From assembly GCF_027596085.1 (NCBI RefSeq), contig NC_072471.1:12466810-12530809 (forward strand): 64,000 nucleotides of DNA, given 5' to 3'. Both the position numbers and the translations under genes were made by a program. The notes below the pieces were generated by a model. That model ran no database searches, was not told where the DNA came from, and worked only from the letters and a program-made list of their open reading frames with translations. Below, piece by piece: positions 38,731-54,665 of this stretch (positions are counted from its first letter, which is position 1; the number at the start of each line of letters is the position of its first letter). Source of the DNA: Anoplopoma fimbria. Taxonomy: Eukaryota; Chordata; Actinopteri; Perciformes; Anoplopomatidae.

Positions 38731-39439
38731 AGTTAGCGAGGTTAACCGCTCTATGAATCGCACGGGGGGAAACAGACAGGGCAGTGTGCAGGTCAGTTAT
38801 AGGCCTGCTGGATTTATGCGTGTGGCTATCGAGGGCGCTGCGTGTGCTGAAGTGTGTATGGCGAATGTGAAGGACAGCTTTCAGAGTCCACATTGGATGG
38901 CCGCCATCATGGGAGTGAGGACTGGTAAGAGTGAGATCGAGCTTGTATGTGGTAATGATGGAAATGTGGACTTACCTCATACACATAAAACAATCACTGT
39001 GTCCTTACATGGGTATTCACATGAGTCAGACTTCCACTGTGTTTCTTTGGAAGAGCTTCAAAGTTGAGAATATCTTTTATTCCAACCAATTTTGGGAATT
39101 TGAACATTTGTTTTGAGTATTGTGTCAAATCTAAGGAGAATACGATATTGTTCGATGGTCTCACAACGTATTAATATATTTAGGGATGTGACTTATGATT
39201 ATTTACAATATGAAGTATGCAATTATTTTCTTGATTAATATCTTAATTGTTTGTTTTCCAAACAGTGTCATAAGTTCCAATAAAAGGTGGAACCAGGTCA
39301 TTTTTTTAAATATTTCTTTGCTTATTAAGTGACTTAAAGCTGAATTAACCGTTTTATTTTTATTTTGGCCACTAGGGGCAACAGAAAGAACATGCAAACA
39401 CACATCACGGACAAATTATCACAATTTAAGTTGATAAGG
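38731..39439. other. gene-free stretch (putative intron)
   Basis: The 118-codon frame at 38711-39067 begins inside the hairpin and has no recognisable domain. Nothing else supported. Confidence 0.45.
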
Positions 39440-39790
39440 AAAACGTTTAATGCAAAAAGAGCAACATTATCATTCATATGGAGTTTTATTTCTGGTCACA
39501 TGACTAATGTATGTCCAATATTCTCTCTCCCTCTAGCTCTGTGTTTGGTCTCCACCAACTCCTGAGGTAAATAGCAGGCTCTTAAGAAGCTAAATACTCC
39601 GCTGCGTTCATTAGCTAGTCACTACCTTTGTGGGTCTGCTGTTTGGTGATGACCAGGCAGTGCACAGTGGGCTCATTAGAATTTATTTCATTACATCTGA
39701 AAATGAAAACGATGAGAGCGGTGAGAGTGAACTAAAACAGTAAACTTGAGGCCAAGATAACCAAGCTGAAAAAGCTAAAATGCTGTTTTG
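39440..39790 (+). repeat. teleost interspersed repeat, family B (copy 3 of 5)
   Basis: Contains 'tttggtctccaccaactcc' with 'gaggtaaatagcaggctctt', and upstream 'gcaacattatcattcat' and 'ggagttttatttctgg' blocks shared with the 59.9-kb copy. The most complete copy in the window. Confidence 0.65.
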
Positions 39791-41869
39791 CAGAGTTGCA
39801 AAGATCTGTGGGCCCATCAATAAGAGCAACACCTTTCCAAAAACACAGTTATTTGATCCATTGTTAATGTAAAAATATTGAATACAGTGGCTTTAAGCCA
39901 TTTGTTGACAATCAAAAGTGTGGGTGACTAATTCACTTTTGGTCAGGTACTCGTTAAATGTACTTGTCTCAGCCCTAAATCAAATTCCATTAATTCCAAA
40001 GTTTTTCGAACCTTTTTCAATCTGGTATTTAATATCAGACTCTACACATGTGTCTTATACCAAGGCACGCTGTTTGAAATGGTCCGCATCCATCTTTGCC
40101 ACCTGAATAAGCCAGTCAGGCAGCAGCACAGTCTGAGGTCTGTGTCGGGGGCTGCAGTCGGGAGCAGCGGTAATTGTTTAAGAGTGCATTTATAGAGTGT
40201 ACTCTTTGTGCCTCCTAATCAGAAGCATACTCAGGCATTTACATATGAGCCTCCGAGGATTGCTCAAGAATGCATTACACGCAAGGCAAGAGGACGGGAG
40301 AGTTAGAAAGCCGGCTCTAGTGGGCCACTCCGCTGCTGCCATTTCTTTCCACTTCACATGTCACTGCCCTGTTGGGAGAGGGGTGAGATAAGTGTGTGTG
40401 TGTGTGGGGGGGTTGAAAGTGATTAAGGCTGAAGATCAAAAGCACAGAACGGCTGATGCAAAACCTTTCCTCCCTTAACACCAGGAATAAATGTAGGGTA
40501 TGTGTATATATTTGTGTCTTTGAGGCAAGGATACCAGCTATTTCTCAAAAAAGTAGAAATCCAATGCTCTCATCTGTCTCCTTATCGGAGACCGTCTATA
40601 GATTAGATCTGTTTTTGTGGATTCATTTCAGTATGCATTAGGTAATTTGTCAATTTTTCTCTCTGTACTCCAGCTCGGGTCTGGCAAGTGGACAAGGAGA
40701 ACAAAAATATGGCCTCAGAAAACCATTTTAATCAGACAATCCTCCTCCGGGACGGAGGCTGGCATAGGAGAGCTTTCTACCTCATCAGAGCTCTGCCATT
40801 GGTGATTGGGAGAAACACTCAGTCAGGTTTTTATTGAATAACCCCAGCTCTGTACTGGAGGGGTTTTACTGTAATAGAGCAGCTCCACGGCCGCCGAGGT
40901 GACAGCCAAATGGTACTTATTAAACTAAGGGCTGATTCATAGTATATGCCCTACTGCAGTTGAACCTGGTTAGAGGCTTAAGGTTTGGCTTTAACGCTAA
41001 CGTCTAGTCATATTTTTTATGACTGTGATACATATGCGTATGATTATCCTCTGATCAGACAGCAGTTTGCACAAATTCCCTACGTTAAAAAAAACACATG
41101 AGTACCATTATTTGATATGGACACAAATGTATTCTTCATTCAGTTGAAGTTGTTATATAAACTTGAACTAAGTGTGTGTTTACATGAAAGCTTTCTTGGA
41201 GATTCATGTTAGCACCTCGACAGGGATAATAGCTATGGGTCCCGTTGTCTCTGCTTATTTACCCAGTACACAGCTCTCTGCACAAATTGAGCATGACGTC
41301 TAATGGAGTGTGAGCGTGGATTAATTACCCCCGTATTTAGACTAATGGCTCCTTCTCTTCTGATTAATGATGACACATGGCACACGAAGAAGGGCACAGC
41401 TAAAACATATGAACAGTTTTATATTATAATGAGATATCTGCCAGTTGAATATTATGTCGTTTAGGATTATGGTAGCTCAGCTAACAGCTAACGTTAATAG
41501 AGTGGATGAGAGAGAGAGTGAGACTGTATGTTGAAGTATATTGGATTTATTGTTTTGATTTAGGTTTTTTTCTTGGTGTTGAATTGGGTCTAGCTAATTG
41601 TGGAATTTCACTGGTATTGGTATCATCTACTACATTTGTGGTATCATAACATCCCTATCATATGTTATTAAAGTCATAAGGAATTTACTGGAAATATGCC
41701 ATTACATAAAGGGAATTAAAACATCATTGTAGTAGCAATAAACATTAAGTGACACCTTTGTATAACGATGCAGCGCTTGTAGGAATCATTTAGTGATTTG
41801 TAAGTATGGGAGGTGGATGTGCTGTAACTAACTAAATATTTTATGGAGCCTAACAGCTTGACTGATAAC
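39791..41869. other. gene-free stretch (putative intron), nothing recognised
   Basis: No exon, RNA gene or repeat family supported. Confidence 0.5.
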
Positions 41870-42245
41870 ACATCATTTTTGAGGCCAATACCGATTTAAA
41901 AAATAAAAAGCGAGTGCTTAAAAAAATCTGATTTATTGGCAGGTAGTCTCGTTTTACATCAATACATAACAACCATTTTTGATAATTATCTCCCAAATAT
42001 GCACTTAGCTGAACATTTTAAAGATACAGTATAAACCTCTTCTGTGCTTTCTAGTGGACAAACTATTTAATGGCAACACTCTTAATTACTTAAAAAAGTA
42101 TTTTTCATTTCGGTTCCACAGTTTCTTTCTACTCTACGGGCCAACAAATACACCGTTAGCAATATATATGCAATAACATTAGATAATATGTATTTATAAG
42201 AATAGAATAGGATAGTATGGACCTGACCAATTTATTGGTTAAGCT
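41870..42245. mobile_element. probable interspersed DNA repeat
   Basis: The left part has 'gaggccaataccgattta' and 'tctgatttattggcagg', and the right part 'gacctgaccaatttattgg'. These resemble the inverted 'ggccgataccgat' ends of a common vertebrate repeat. Decayed; recognition is from memory and the ends are approximate. Confidence 0.35.
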
Positions 42246-43826
42246 GTACTTACTGCTGGGCTGGTCTTATATACGATATTGGTGTATTAGTGTGGTTTTG
42301 GTTTTAATCCTAAGGGCTACACTGTACATAAGCTAAAGCAGAGACAGCAATAGGTGTTTGGCAGGATTTTGGAAGGCTAAGGTTTTAGCAAATGGTTTTC
42401 GGTGTCTTGCTGATGGTTCATTGGATCAGATGTTGAAGAAGGTTCAAATTTGGTGTAGTGCGTAACAGGGATGGGGTGCCCATGCTGGCTGGCCTCATTA
42501 AACCTGCCTTAATGAGAAACAAAACACCCAGACGCCCCCCTAGAACAATGGGTTCTTGTTATCAAAGAGTCTGCGTCCCGTGTATGATGGAGTCTGGCTT
42601 GCGTCCCGGCGGATTTTTCATGAGTCACACTGTGCCTGAGTCGAGCCCTGAGACCCGCAGTGCCACTCAATTCTGTGACAGCCACCTGGGAGACCACCTT
42701 GGAAAATGGGCCCCTATTAGTTCAGGTTAGACTTAATGACCAGTAATGGTACACCGGCCAAGCCAAACTGTGCAAATGGGCTCCGGGCAGGCCGAAATGA
42801 AATACCAGTCACTCAAGCTCCGAACATAAACACAAGGTGGGTGGTGGGTGAGGGTGAATAGGTATGTCTATAGGGGTGTGTCTGCGTGTATGAAGGGGTT
42901 GAGCAGACATTCATCTATGTGTTTGAGAGCAGAGGTGATCCAGATGGAGGAGACAATTTTCTAGCGCGAGGAGATGGGTGAACCCCCCCCATGGACAGAT
43001 TATAGCCGTGGGGGATGACTGTGGTTTTGGATTTATTCCCATTTAGCTCTGCTTTGTGAACCAAATCTCATTTGCAGTTGTGCCATCAGCTAAAAAAAGC
43101 TTGAAGCAACTTCAACGGAGCAACCAGAGAAGCCTCCTAAGAGCACCACTCAATTATTTACAATTTCATGCTTGTCTGAGATATGTGTTATTCTAATAAA
43201 TTTAGGAATTAGGAGGCTTAAGTACCCCACATATATTAACCTCTAAAGCTGAATTATATCCTCAATTTAGTGGTAAATGCCACATCATGCTAATGGCATT
43301 CAATGATTGCGTCTTCCATGGTCTAAATAGTCTGTGGTCTAGAATTAGCACAGGCATTAAAAGTAAGAAACTCCACCATTTCAAATGGTATGATATGAGT
43401 CAATCAGTCACTGAATAAAATTACTTTTAGCTCCCAGGGAGAATGAGCTGCAAAGCTCCCAGGCCTGCAAAAGGCAGACGGAGAAACATAGAGTAATCTT
43501 CAATGAAAGAGACAAAGACAGAGGAAGAGAGAGAGCTTTGTTATGTCTCATGAAGCTCTAGGGTTTCCTGGAATTTCTGGCAATGGATCCCAAAGTCACA
43601 TAACCACAGAAAGAGAAGAAATAGAGACAGACGGGGGTAACTCTCCTGAAGGACACAGTTCAAGACGCTCTACTGGCGATAGCTGCTCTGCCGCTGTATA
43701 TCGCAAATGTGAAGATCTCTAGTGTTTGCACTGGTGGTCACTTCGGCTTCTAGACTGACAGAGACAATGAACACAGTACAAACACACCTGCAGAGTATAA
43801 GGTGACTTAAATGACCTACTGTATAC
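42246..43826. other. gene-free stretch (putative intron)
   Basis: No exon supported. The 90-codon frame at 42458-42730 has no domain I know. Confidence 0.45.
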
Positions 43827-43877
43827 CTACACCGTCTACTGCCCCACCTTGAAGGAGGGGGGGCAGTAGACGTGTAG
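43827..43877. repeat. near-perfect hairpin, 18-19-nt arms
   Basis: A 13-bp perfect stem (43833-43845 with 43860-43872, CGTCTACTGCCCC and its complement) extends by CTACA/TGTAG past a one-base bulge. The loop is 14 nt and purine-rich. Confidence 0.93.
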
Positions 43878-44979
43878 CCATCCAAGCTGGCAGGCTGCCA
43901 CACTAATAATAACAGCCAGCACAGCCATGCACAAAAATGAGATCTGGTAAAGCTAGTGAGCCTTAGCCCTGTAGAGCCCTGAAAGGATCTGAGGTATGAG
44001 GAGAGTGGAATGTATTCTTTGGAAGGAGAGGTGAGCTCTCTGTCACTTAGAGAATGTGCATCCGCTAAGTCAAAAGCAAGGCTAAAGCTTTAATACTGTA
44101 AAATTTGATACTACAGACCGCTGACAGATTGAAAAAAATGCCACATTTTTTCCACAGGGGTATGATATCTATCAGGATTTAATTTTCATCTCAGTGAATG
44201 TGCTCCACATTTCTAGTTCCTGGCATCATATCTGTCAACCAGTGTAGGTGGACTGGGATTAGGACTGGTTTACTCCACTGAATTTTGTGCTGACTTCTGC
44301 AGTCCTTTGTCAAAAGCTATGCTTTACCTTGTTCTATTACAGTACTTCTTCCCATAACCACAGTGATTTCTTCCCTGTGCTGGTTGCACAGTCAATATGT
44401 GCCAGCTTACATTAAGAGAGAAGTATTACTGGAAAATTCATGAAATATTGAATTGAATCTCTTGAAGTACTATTGAACCTTTTTAAAATGAATGCAATGC
44501 AAAATCAATTCCTGCTGACTTAAGAGGGTGATAGATTAATGCAAGTGTGTATTGCGAGATGCAAAGGTTTCACGCCGTTCACCAGATCAACAGTTTGTCA
44601 CACGGCAAAAAACAGAATCAAAGTGTTTAAGGCAAGGAAATTGAGGAATGATAGCTGATGTTAAGAATGCAAGTTGCACATTTAATTAGTTTTTTCGAAA
44701 AATCAATTTTGAAAATGATTCATAAGGAAGGGAATGCTTTTTACATGTTTGCAAGGCCCTAGAGCTGAACGTTTCAATATTTTTGTATGCACAAAGGAAC
44801 ACATGCCTACGTGTTATGTGAAAGATGCTGCTCAGAGCAGGAAAATATCACAAGACTCTGCAGTTCCTCTCAGCTCTACAACCCTTTGTACATGGTTTTG
44901 CAGCATGCAAGTGAAGTGTTTGGATTCAGTGTCATTCCTCAGCTTAGTTTTGGTTGGAGCAGGTGGCTGTGTTTTGGTC
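43878..44979. other. gene-free stretch (putative intron)
   Basis: Nothing recognised. Confidence 0.5.
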
Positions 44980-45350
44980 AACTGCCCAGCACCAATCGGC
45001 AGTTAGCATTTAGTAACTGGTAGACCGAAACAGATTTTAACAGCAAATGTTTGAGTTACATTTGCCAGGTTGCTAAACGCATGACTCCAGATAAATGCTA
45101 ATGTTGCTCCATATCTGTTGGATGTGTAAATAGCTAGCTGTTTGCTAACACGTTGCCTTATTAAGGTTTAAGGATACTCATGACACTTTTTTTTTGAGAG
45201 AAAGGTTTAAAATACCTTTTAAGGTAGCCCAACAGTGAAAGACGTTAAATGTGAAATGTAACTTGAACCTGTTGGATGGATCTTTATGTTAAAAACACTT
45301 TTTTTTTTTTTTTTTTTTTTTTTCTTGGTCAGTGTCATGGCAACTGAAGC
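44980..45350 (-). repeat. teleost interspersed repeat, family B (copy 4 of 5)
   Basis: Contains 'aatgctaatgttgctccata' and 'gttggatgtgtaaatagcta', matching the 24.5-kb copy in the same orientation, and ends near 'gtcatggcaactgaag'. A poly(T) run (45299-45323) lies inside. A CArG-like word CCTTTTAAGG (45215-45224) falls within it and so is probably repeat-derived. Confidence 0.6.
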
Positions 45351-46459
45351 ACATTAATCAACTGCTGAGTATACTGATCAGAGACATCTTGTAGTTTCTA
45401 CACCTGGCTAGGGAGTCCCAGCTCATCCACCATTAAATGGGTTTGCCCCGCATCAACTCTCGGAGAGCATGTCAGGGCCGCATGAATACCCAGAGAGAGA
45501 GAAACAGGATTCAAAAGAAACATCCTTGGCTATCTGAACTGAAAGGCTCTCTTTTATCCTTCCTTTTTCTGAAACCCTCAGATTTCCACCAGTAAGACTA
45601 AACTGAAAGCACTGTCAGGTGATTTCTCCACCTCTCCACATCCACTGTGAGAAATAGACCTTCTCGGTCAGGTCATCTTGCTCGCCTTCCACCCCACCCA
45701 CAACCCTACACGCTCCTTAATCTCCTCCTATCTCTCTCCAGGAATGCAGCCCCTTATTTTGAAAAATACCTTGTCATGTAATACCCTTGAAAAGCCTCGC
45801 TGCACACTTCAAAAAAATTGCCATTCCGCTGCTGTGATTTACTGACTTGTGTGTTAAAACAAGGCAAAGAAGATAAAGATTTATGACACTTTGGAGAGAT
45901 TTAAATAAATATGTGTTCCGCAAAAGTGGTTTTCTTTGTGTTTTCCTCCGATGCATGCACAAAAAAGGCAAACTTGTGCCAGGGTTTGCACTCAGTTGTC
46001 ATGTTTTCAGCAGGCACTCAGTATGTGGGGGCATTGCGTCATGCTTTACAGCCTCACTCTAACCTCATGTATGTTTCCATGTAAGGTATGATGGGAAGAC
46101 GCTCTTTCTAACTGTGGTTTCAGCCAGCCACATAAATCACTCTGCCATTTATATTCCTTTTTTTTTATCCCGCCGGTTCTCTCTCCTTCTTTCACCAAAG
46201 TGTAATTTCTCTCTGGCCACGGAGAGCCACACGTCCACCACGACAGAAACGTGGCTTTTATAGGAAGCATGTCACAAATGTTCAGCAGATCCATTTTCTT
46301 TCCATGTTTTGCCTTCGAGAAACACATCAGGAACCTCTCAAGCTTTATGAGAAATACATTTTTATGTTCCACTTAATGTTTCCAGCATGTCACGTTATTG
46401 CCCGTATACCAGAGGCTGTGGGTTGCTGCGGATCATGCTAATCACATATACTTTTATAT
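45351..46459. other. gene-free stretch (putative intron)
   Basis: Nothing recognised. Confidence 0.5.
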
Positions 46460-46625
46460 TTTAGTCATTGAGCTTTGGTGCACTTTTGGAGTGACTTACA
46501 CTTATTAAAAAAGTACAAGTTCAGGCTCTTGCCTGGGGGCCTTATAGCCAGACACGCTGGCTTTTTGCAGTGATTGAAACTGTGATCTTTCAGTTTCTGG
46601 TTACAAGAGCTGAACTTTTGCTCAC
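46460..46625. repeat. possible degraded interspersed repeat
   Basis: 'gcacttttggagtgacttac' on the left and 'gtgatctttcagtttctgg' then 'ttacaagagctgaac' on the right resemble the two ends of a fish repeat family with a tRNA-like 'gacctttcagttacaag' motif. Weak, from memory only. Confidence 0.25.
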
Positions 46626-47749
46626 AGACCTGAAAGAAAGCATGGATTTTAAGTGTAGTAGAGGTCATTTCTGCTCTGTTCTGTCCTGTTTTTATCCTTT
46701 TCCTTTCGACTCTGCTTTATTGCCATCAGCTGGATAAACTGTTCTCTAGCTGCAGCGTCGGCAGTAGCCGTGCTTAGATTAAAGCCCATCATATATCAGT
46801 ACTCTGGTTCCACTAGTCTCCCTGGTCAGCTCACTAGTAGCAGATTAATATCCTGTTGAGGAGACACAGACTCCTTCCACGGCCTCATATGCTCTGACAG
46901 ACGGCAGGTGTCAAGATGGGCTGTCCTAAAGGAACAAGAGGAGAAGTGGATACAAGAGAAGGATGAGGAATAGATTCACAACAAGTCACATGTCCTTGTG
47001 TGCATCTAACTGTAAATCTAGGAATCTCTGTCTGTCTGCATGTATGCATGTGGGTCCTATGTTTATCTCAAGATCCGTTTTTCCGATTTTATTTTGCACT
47101 TTGTGGATGTATTATTTGGGACCCAAGGGAGTAAGTGTCAAATTTGGCACAATTATGACTTGTTAAGATGGGGGTTTTTTCAGTTCATTAAATTTACCAT
47201 CACCTCCTTTGTCATTGACCTCATACAGCGTCTGTCCGTCATTAATTATTTACAGTCCTATTTAATAGACTCAGGTCACAGTGCGCCCTAAGGCACTAAG
47301 AGACTTGATGATGATGCTGTCCTTGTGTATTCATCATAACTCTGCCTTGTTATGACAGAAAAAGTATTTGGAAAACCTGCATGTATTTATTCATTAGTCC
47401 TGGTTTGTTTGATCCTATTATAGTGTGTTTTTTTAAACAGTCTTCGCCCTTCATAGCACGTATGTTCGGACATGGTATTTGGTCCTGAGTGACACAAAGA
47501 TGAAGGTTATGACTGTAATGTCCTTGTGGAATTACACAACAGACTGTTAGTATCGCATGTCAAGTGAAGGGGTGCATATTTATTGAGGTTAGTTGACATT
47601 CTGATTATTTGCACCAGAATATATGATGGGTTTTTTTTCAAGGAGATGCTTACATAAGAGTGCTGCAGCGCTGATGAGGGTCCGACAAATACGCGCCTCT
47701 ACTCCATTTATTCTATGTTTTGTGTGTATGTGGGTATGAAGGTTGTCGT
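46626..47749. other. gene-free stretch (putative intron)
   Basis: Nothing recognised. Confidence 0.5.
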
Positions 47750-47950
47750 TTTGACATTTCAGTTTTTGTCCTGATTAAGCAATCAGATAAACCAGGATTG
47801 CGGTTTCCCACTGTTTTTAATCTCTATGCTAGCTAAGCTAACCACATGCTAGCTGTTGCTTATTCGTATTCTGAGTACAATAATGAGAGTGGTAATAATA
47901 AGTTAATTGAGTATACATATTTCCCAAAATGACAATCTATTCCTTTAAGA
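47750..47950. repeat. teleost interspersed repeat, family A (copy 2 of 3)
   Basis: Contains 'ctatgctagctaagctaacc', 'gagagtggtaataa' and the right end 'cccaaaatgacaatctattc' followed by 'ctttaa', matching the 61.6-kb and 12.6-kb copies and the family as I remember it. Confidence 0.65.
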
Positions 47951-48674
47951 TGGAATACAAAGTTTAAATGATTTGTTAAGCTGGTTTTGTAAAAACAAAA
48001 AACAGCAAGTACAAGTCCCTTTATTTTATGCTTTGTGTCTTTTGCTCTTTATTTTTCATGTCCCTCTTTTCCTCCATTGCTGGCAGTTCAAAAAAAAGTC
48101 CCCAAAAAATGTCCTAGATAATTTGATAAGATTCTTGTGAAATTAAATACCGACATGGACATTTTTTGCAGTGGCAGGAGAATGTCAGAGCCGCTCCATA
48201 TAACAGGGTGGGGGGCAGATAAACAAACTGTTTCTAACTTAAGCACAGGACTGTGGCGTTTGAGACGGCTGCTTTTTCATCAAGAGGAATGTTCCCTTCC
48301 AGTGGGCTCCGCTCAAAGTGCACTGCTGAGACTCGGCTATAGAGCTCATATGTGAAAGTGAAGAAAGCTTTTGTGTGTTTAAAAATGAAATGTCAGCGTA
48401 GTGAAAGCATCGGTGTGCCTCTCTTTCATGACTCCTGAGTCGTGCAAGTGTTGCGTGTTTGCGCCCGTCAGTGTTCGCTGAGATGTCGCGGCAGGTCCAG
48501 CATCACCATCAGTCATGCTGTTTTGAGAGGGAGCCAAATCTTTGGCCACTGTGTAGTGTAGTGTGAGAGCTCTATCTCGCTGTGCACACAGCATGCAAGA
48601 GAACCTTCCCCCTTTTTTTTTTTTTTTTTTTTTTTTCCCAGTTTGGTTACGGGAAAAGGCAGCATTTTTTCTTT
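47951..48674. other. gene-free stretch (putative intron) with poly(T)
   Basis: A poly(T) tract is at about 48611-48636. Open frames nearby on the minus strand are extended by its lysine codons and are artefacts. Confidence 0.5.
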
Positions 48675-48684
48675 CCATATTTGG
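48675..48684. promoter_or_regulatory. CArG-box sequence (possible SRF site)
   Basis: CCATATTTGG fits CC(A/T)6GG and is followed at once by TCATATGGAG. It lies in non-repetitive sequence of the putative first intron about 9.6 kb before the coding exon. Several such words are expected by chance in 64 kb. Confidence 0.25.
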
Positions 48685-50342
48685 TCATATGGAGCACGGC
48701 CAGGGAGCAGTAGCCTTTTGATGCCGTACAAACATCCCTATTTTGTGTGGGATTTGTGCTTTTTGGAATGCTTTTTCTCCAATTCTGTCTGTCTGTTTGT
48801 GGGTGTAGCATCTGAAAGTGCACTTCTAAAAGGGTCACAATCCTTTTAAAAGTCAAAGAATAGAGAGCTGGCCCTTGCTGCTGTTAGACAAGAAGTTGCC
48901 TTTTAACAGTATTATTTATGATTTTGGGCAGCAAGAATCCAGCTTCTAATGCAAATGTCCCTCTTAAAACCAACCTTTAAAAGAAAGACAATGTTTTATA
49001 ACCCTTCTTTTTCTGCCAACTGCCACATCAACTCGTCTTGGGCAGTTATTTCATTTGGTAAATTGGATCAGCAGCTGACAAATAAGAATTTATCTCATTT
49101 CAGTGGTTAACTTTTAAGAGCTTCAAGTAAGTTTTTTTTTTTTTTAAACCTGCTGAAGTTGGATTTAGATCTCCTCCTAAAAGAGAATAAGGATCATATG
49201 TTTGCAGTTTAAATGAGGCATCTGTGTGCTCAAACCTTCTGTCGGAAAGCGGTGAGATGCAGATGATGGATATGGCATGTTGGGGTAATGTTTTTATTTC
49301 AATTTAAGTGTGACTTAGCTTCAGTCGTGAGGTTTAAAGACGCATAAACGTACCCTCAACCTGAAGGGGAACGCCGGCTGGTGAGGCTCAGGTGTTTTCA
49401 GCTGTGTCTCCAGAGAAGGGAAAGGTCATAATGCCTTCAGATCTAATGCAGCCCAAATTGTGATGAACTGCACGAAACTCCCACCAATGTGTGGGACCAT
49501 GAGAGGAGAAAATATTAAAAGAACAGTGAGTCATAGTCTAAATATATACAACAGATGACAGTGTGCTCAAAGTTTAGCAAGGTTATCTTGCTGACAGTGG
49601 AAAATCAAACACACTATTGAAGAATGCTACATTGAGAGTAATTTGTTTTACTCAGGCAACACAAGAGTTTAGAAAGTATCAAACTACAGCCTCCTTTCCA
49701 AGACTTGTCAGTTAGAAAGATAACTGAAACAAATGTTATTTATTATCATGAGCATATCACCTACACGGTACTTATCATCATTTTTATCAGGATCATTTCA
49801 GCTTTTAGGGTCTTGCGTTTTCTAGTTTCGGTCCTCATTTTTATTGGCTGTGATAAGTAATTATTGAGATCTGGGAACATGGAGTCATCACTATAACAAT
49901 AGATCAGACTGGTTGTAAACATACCAAGAGTCCAGCCAGATGATCTAAACCACTTTATTTGGAGGCAAAACTGAAAGCGCGGCCAATATGTTGCTAATAA
50001 TCGCTCATTGCACAGGGAAGCGGCAAATGCACAACTATTGCAAGTACAGTAGGTCAAGGTTGAACCAGCAAGTTGGTCTTTAAAGTAAGACCATGTACAT
50101 TTTGATAGAAGAAACACTGCCAAGAGCTCTGCATTTGGCTTAGTGGTGCAATATTATGCCAATAACAATAATGTCCAAAACTACAAAAAAGTTATCATTT
50201 AAAGACCCTGAAAACCAATTTTTAAATTTTTTAGTCATGAGTATATAAATCCAGTCGTTGTTTAATTCCAGCAGTGTTCAGTGTAACCTGTTACCCCCCT
50301 GTAAGATATAATGCGTCCAAGGTATTCCATTGAGATTTTCCG
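48685..50342. other. gene-free stretch (putative intron)
   Basis: Nothing recognised beyond chance-length frames. Confidence 0.5.
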
Positions 50343-54084
<3,742 letters not shown>

Positions 54085-54150
54085 CTCCTCTCCTCTCCTC
54101 TCCTCTCCTCTCCTCTCCTCCTCTCCTCTCCTCTCCTCTCCTCTCCTCCC
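54085..54150. repeat. (CTCCT)n pentanucleotide microsatellite
   Basis: About 13 units of CTCCT with one shortened unit at 54118-54123. Pure pyrimidine on the + strand. Confidence 0.95.
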
Positions 54151-54419
54151 CTCTTCTCTCTCCAAAGAACAGTGTGGTCCTCTGGAGGCCGGGAGGAGAG
54201 CAGCAGTACATGTAGCGTGGCTGTGTTTTGCTTTAATGTCCTTTTTCTATAAACTCAGGACCAGCAATAGTGCACCATTCAGTTTTTAGGGTATATGGGC
54301 AAATACAGAAATTATAGTCTTTGGTTTCTGCTGGCAGGTATATGGCCCTACTCTTTCACTTTTTCATTTAGATGAAAATCAAAAGGTATATGAACCAGAA
54401 TTCCAGTTTCTAATGCTTT

Positions 54420-54665
54420 TGTTTTTGTCTTAATGACATTCCTTTCATCCGTAGCTGCACCTTTTTTTAGTGCTAATTAGCAAATGTTAGCATGCTAACA
54501 CCCTTAAATAAGATGGGGAAAATGATTTACATTATACCTGCGAAACATGAGCATGTTAGCATTTTTATTGTGAGCAATGTTGGCTTGATGATGTTAGCAA
54601 TTAGCTTACAAGCAAAGCTTCAAACAGCTGCTAGCATGGCTGTAAACTTGTTCTCTTTACAATTG
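54420..54665 (+). repeat. teleost interspersed repeat, family C (copy 2 of 2)
   Basis: 'gctaattagcaaatgttagc', 'acctgcgaaacatgagcatg', 'agctgctagcatggctgta', in the same order and orientation as the 32.6-kb copy. Confidence 0.65.

Noticed and set aside
42458..42730. 90-codon + frame with fairly balanced composition
   Set aside because: No domain, no splice context, and a minus-strand frame of similar length overlaps it.
45215..45224. CArG box CCTTTTAAGG
   Set aside because: Lies inside repeat family B, so it is likely inherited from the repeat and not specific to cald1.
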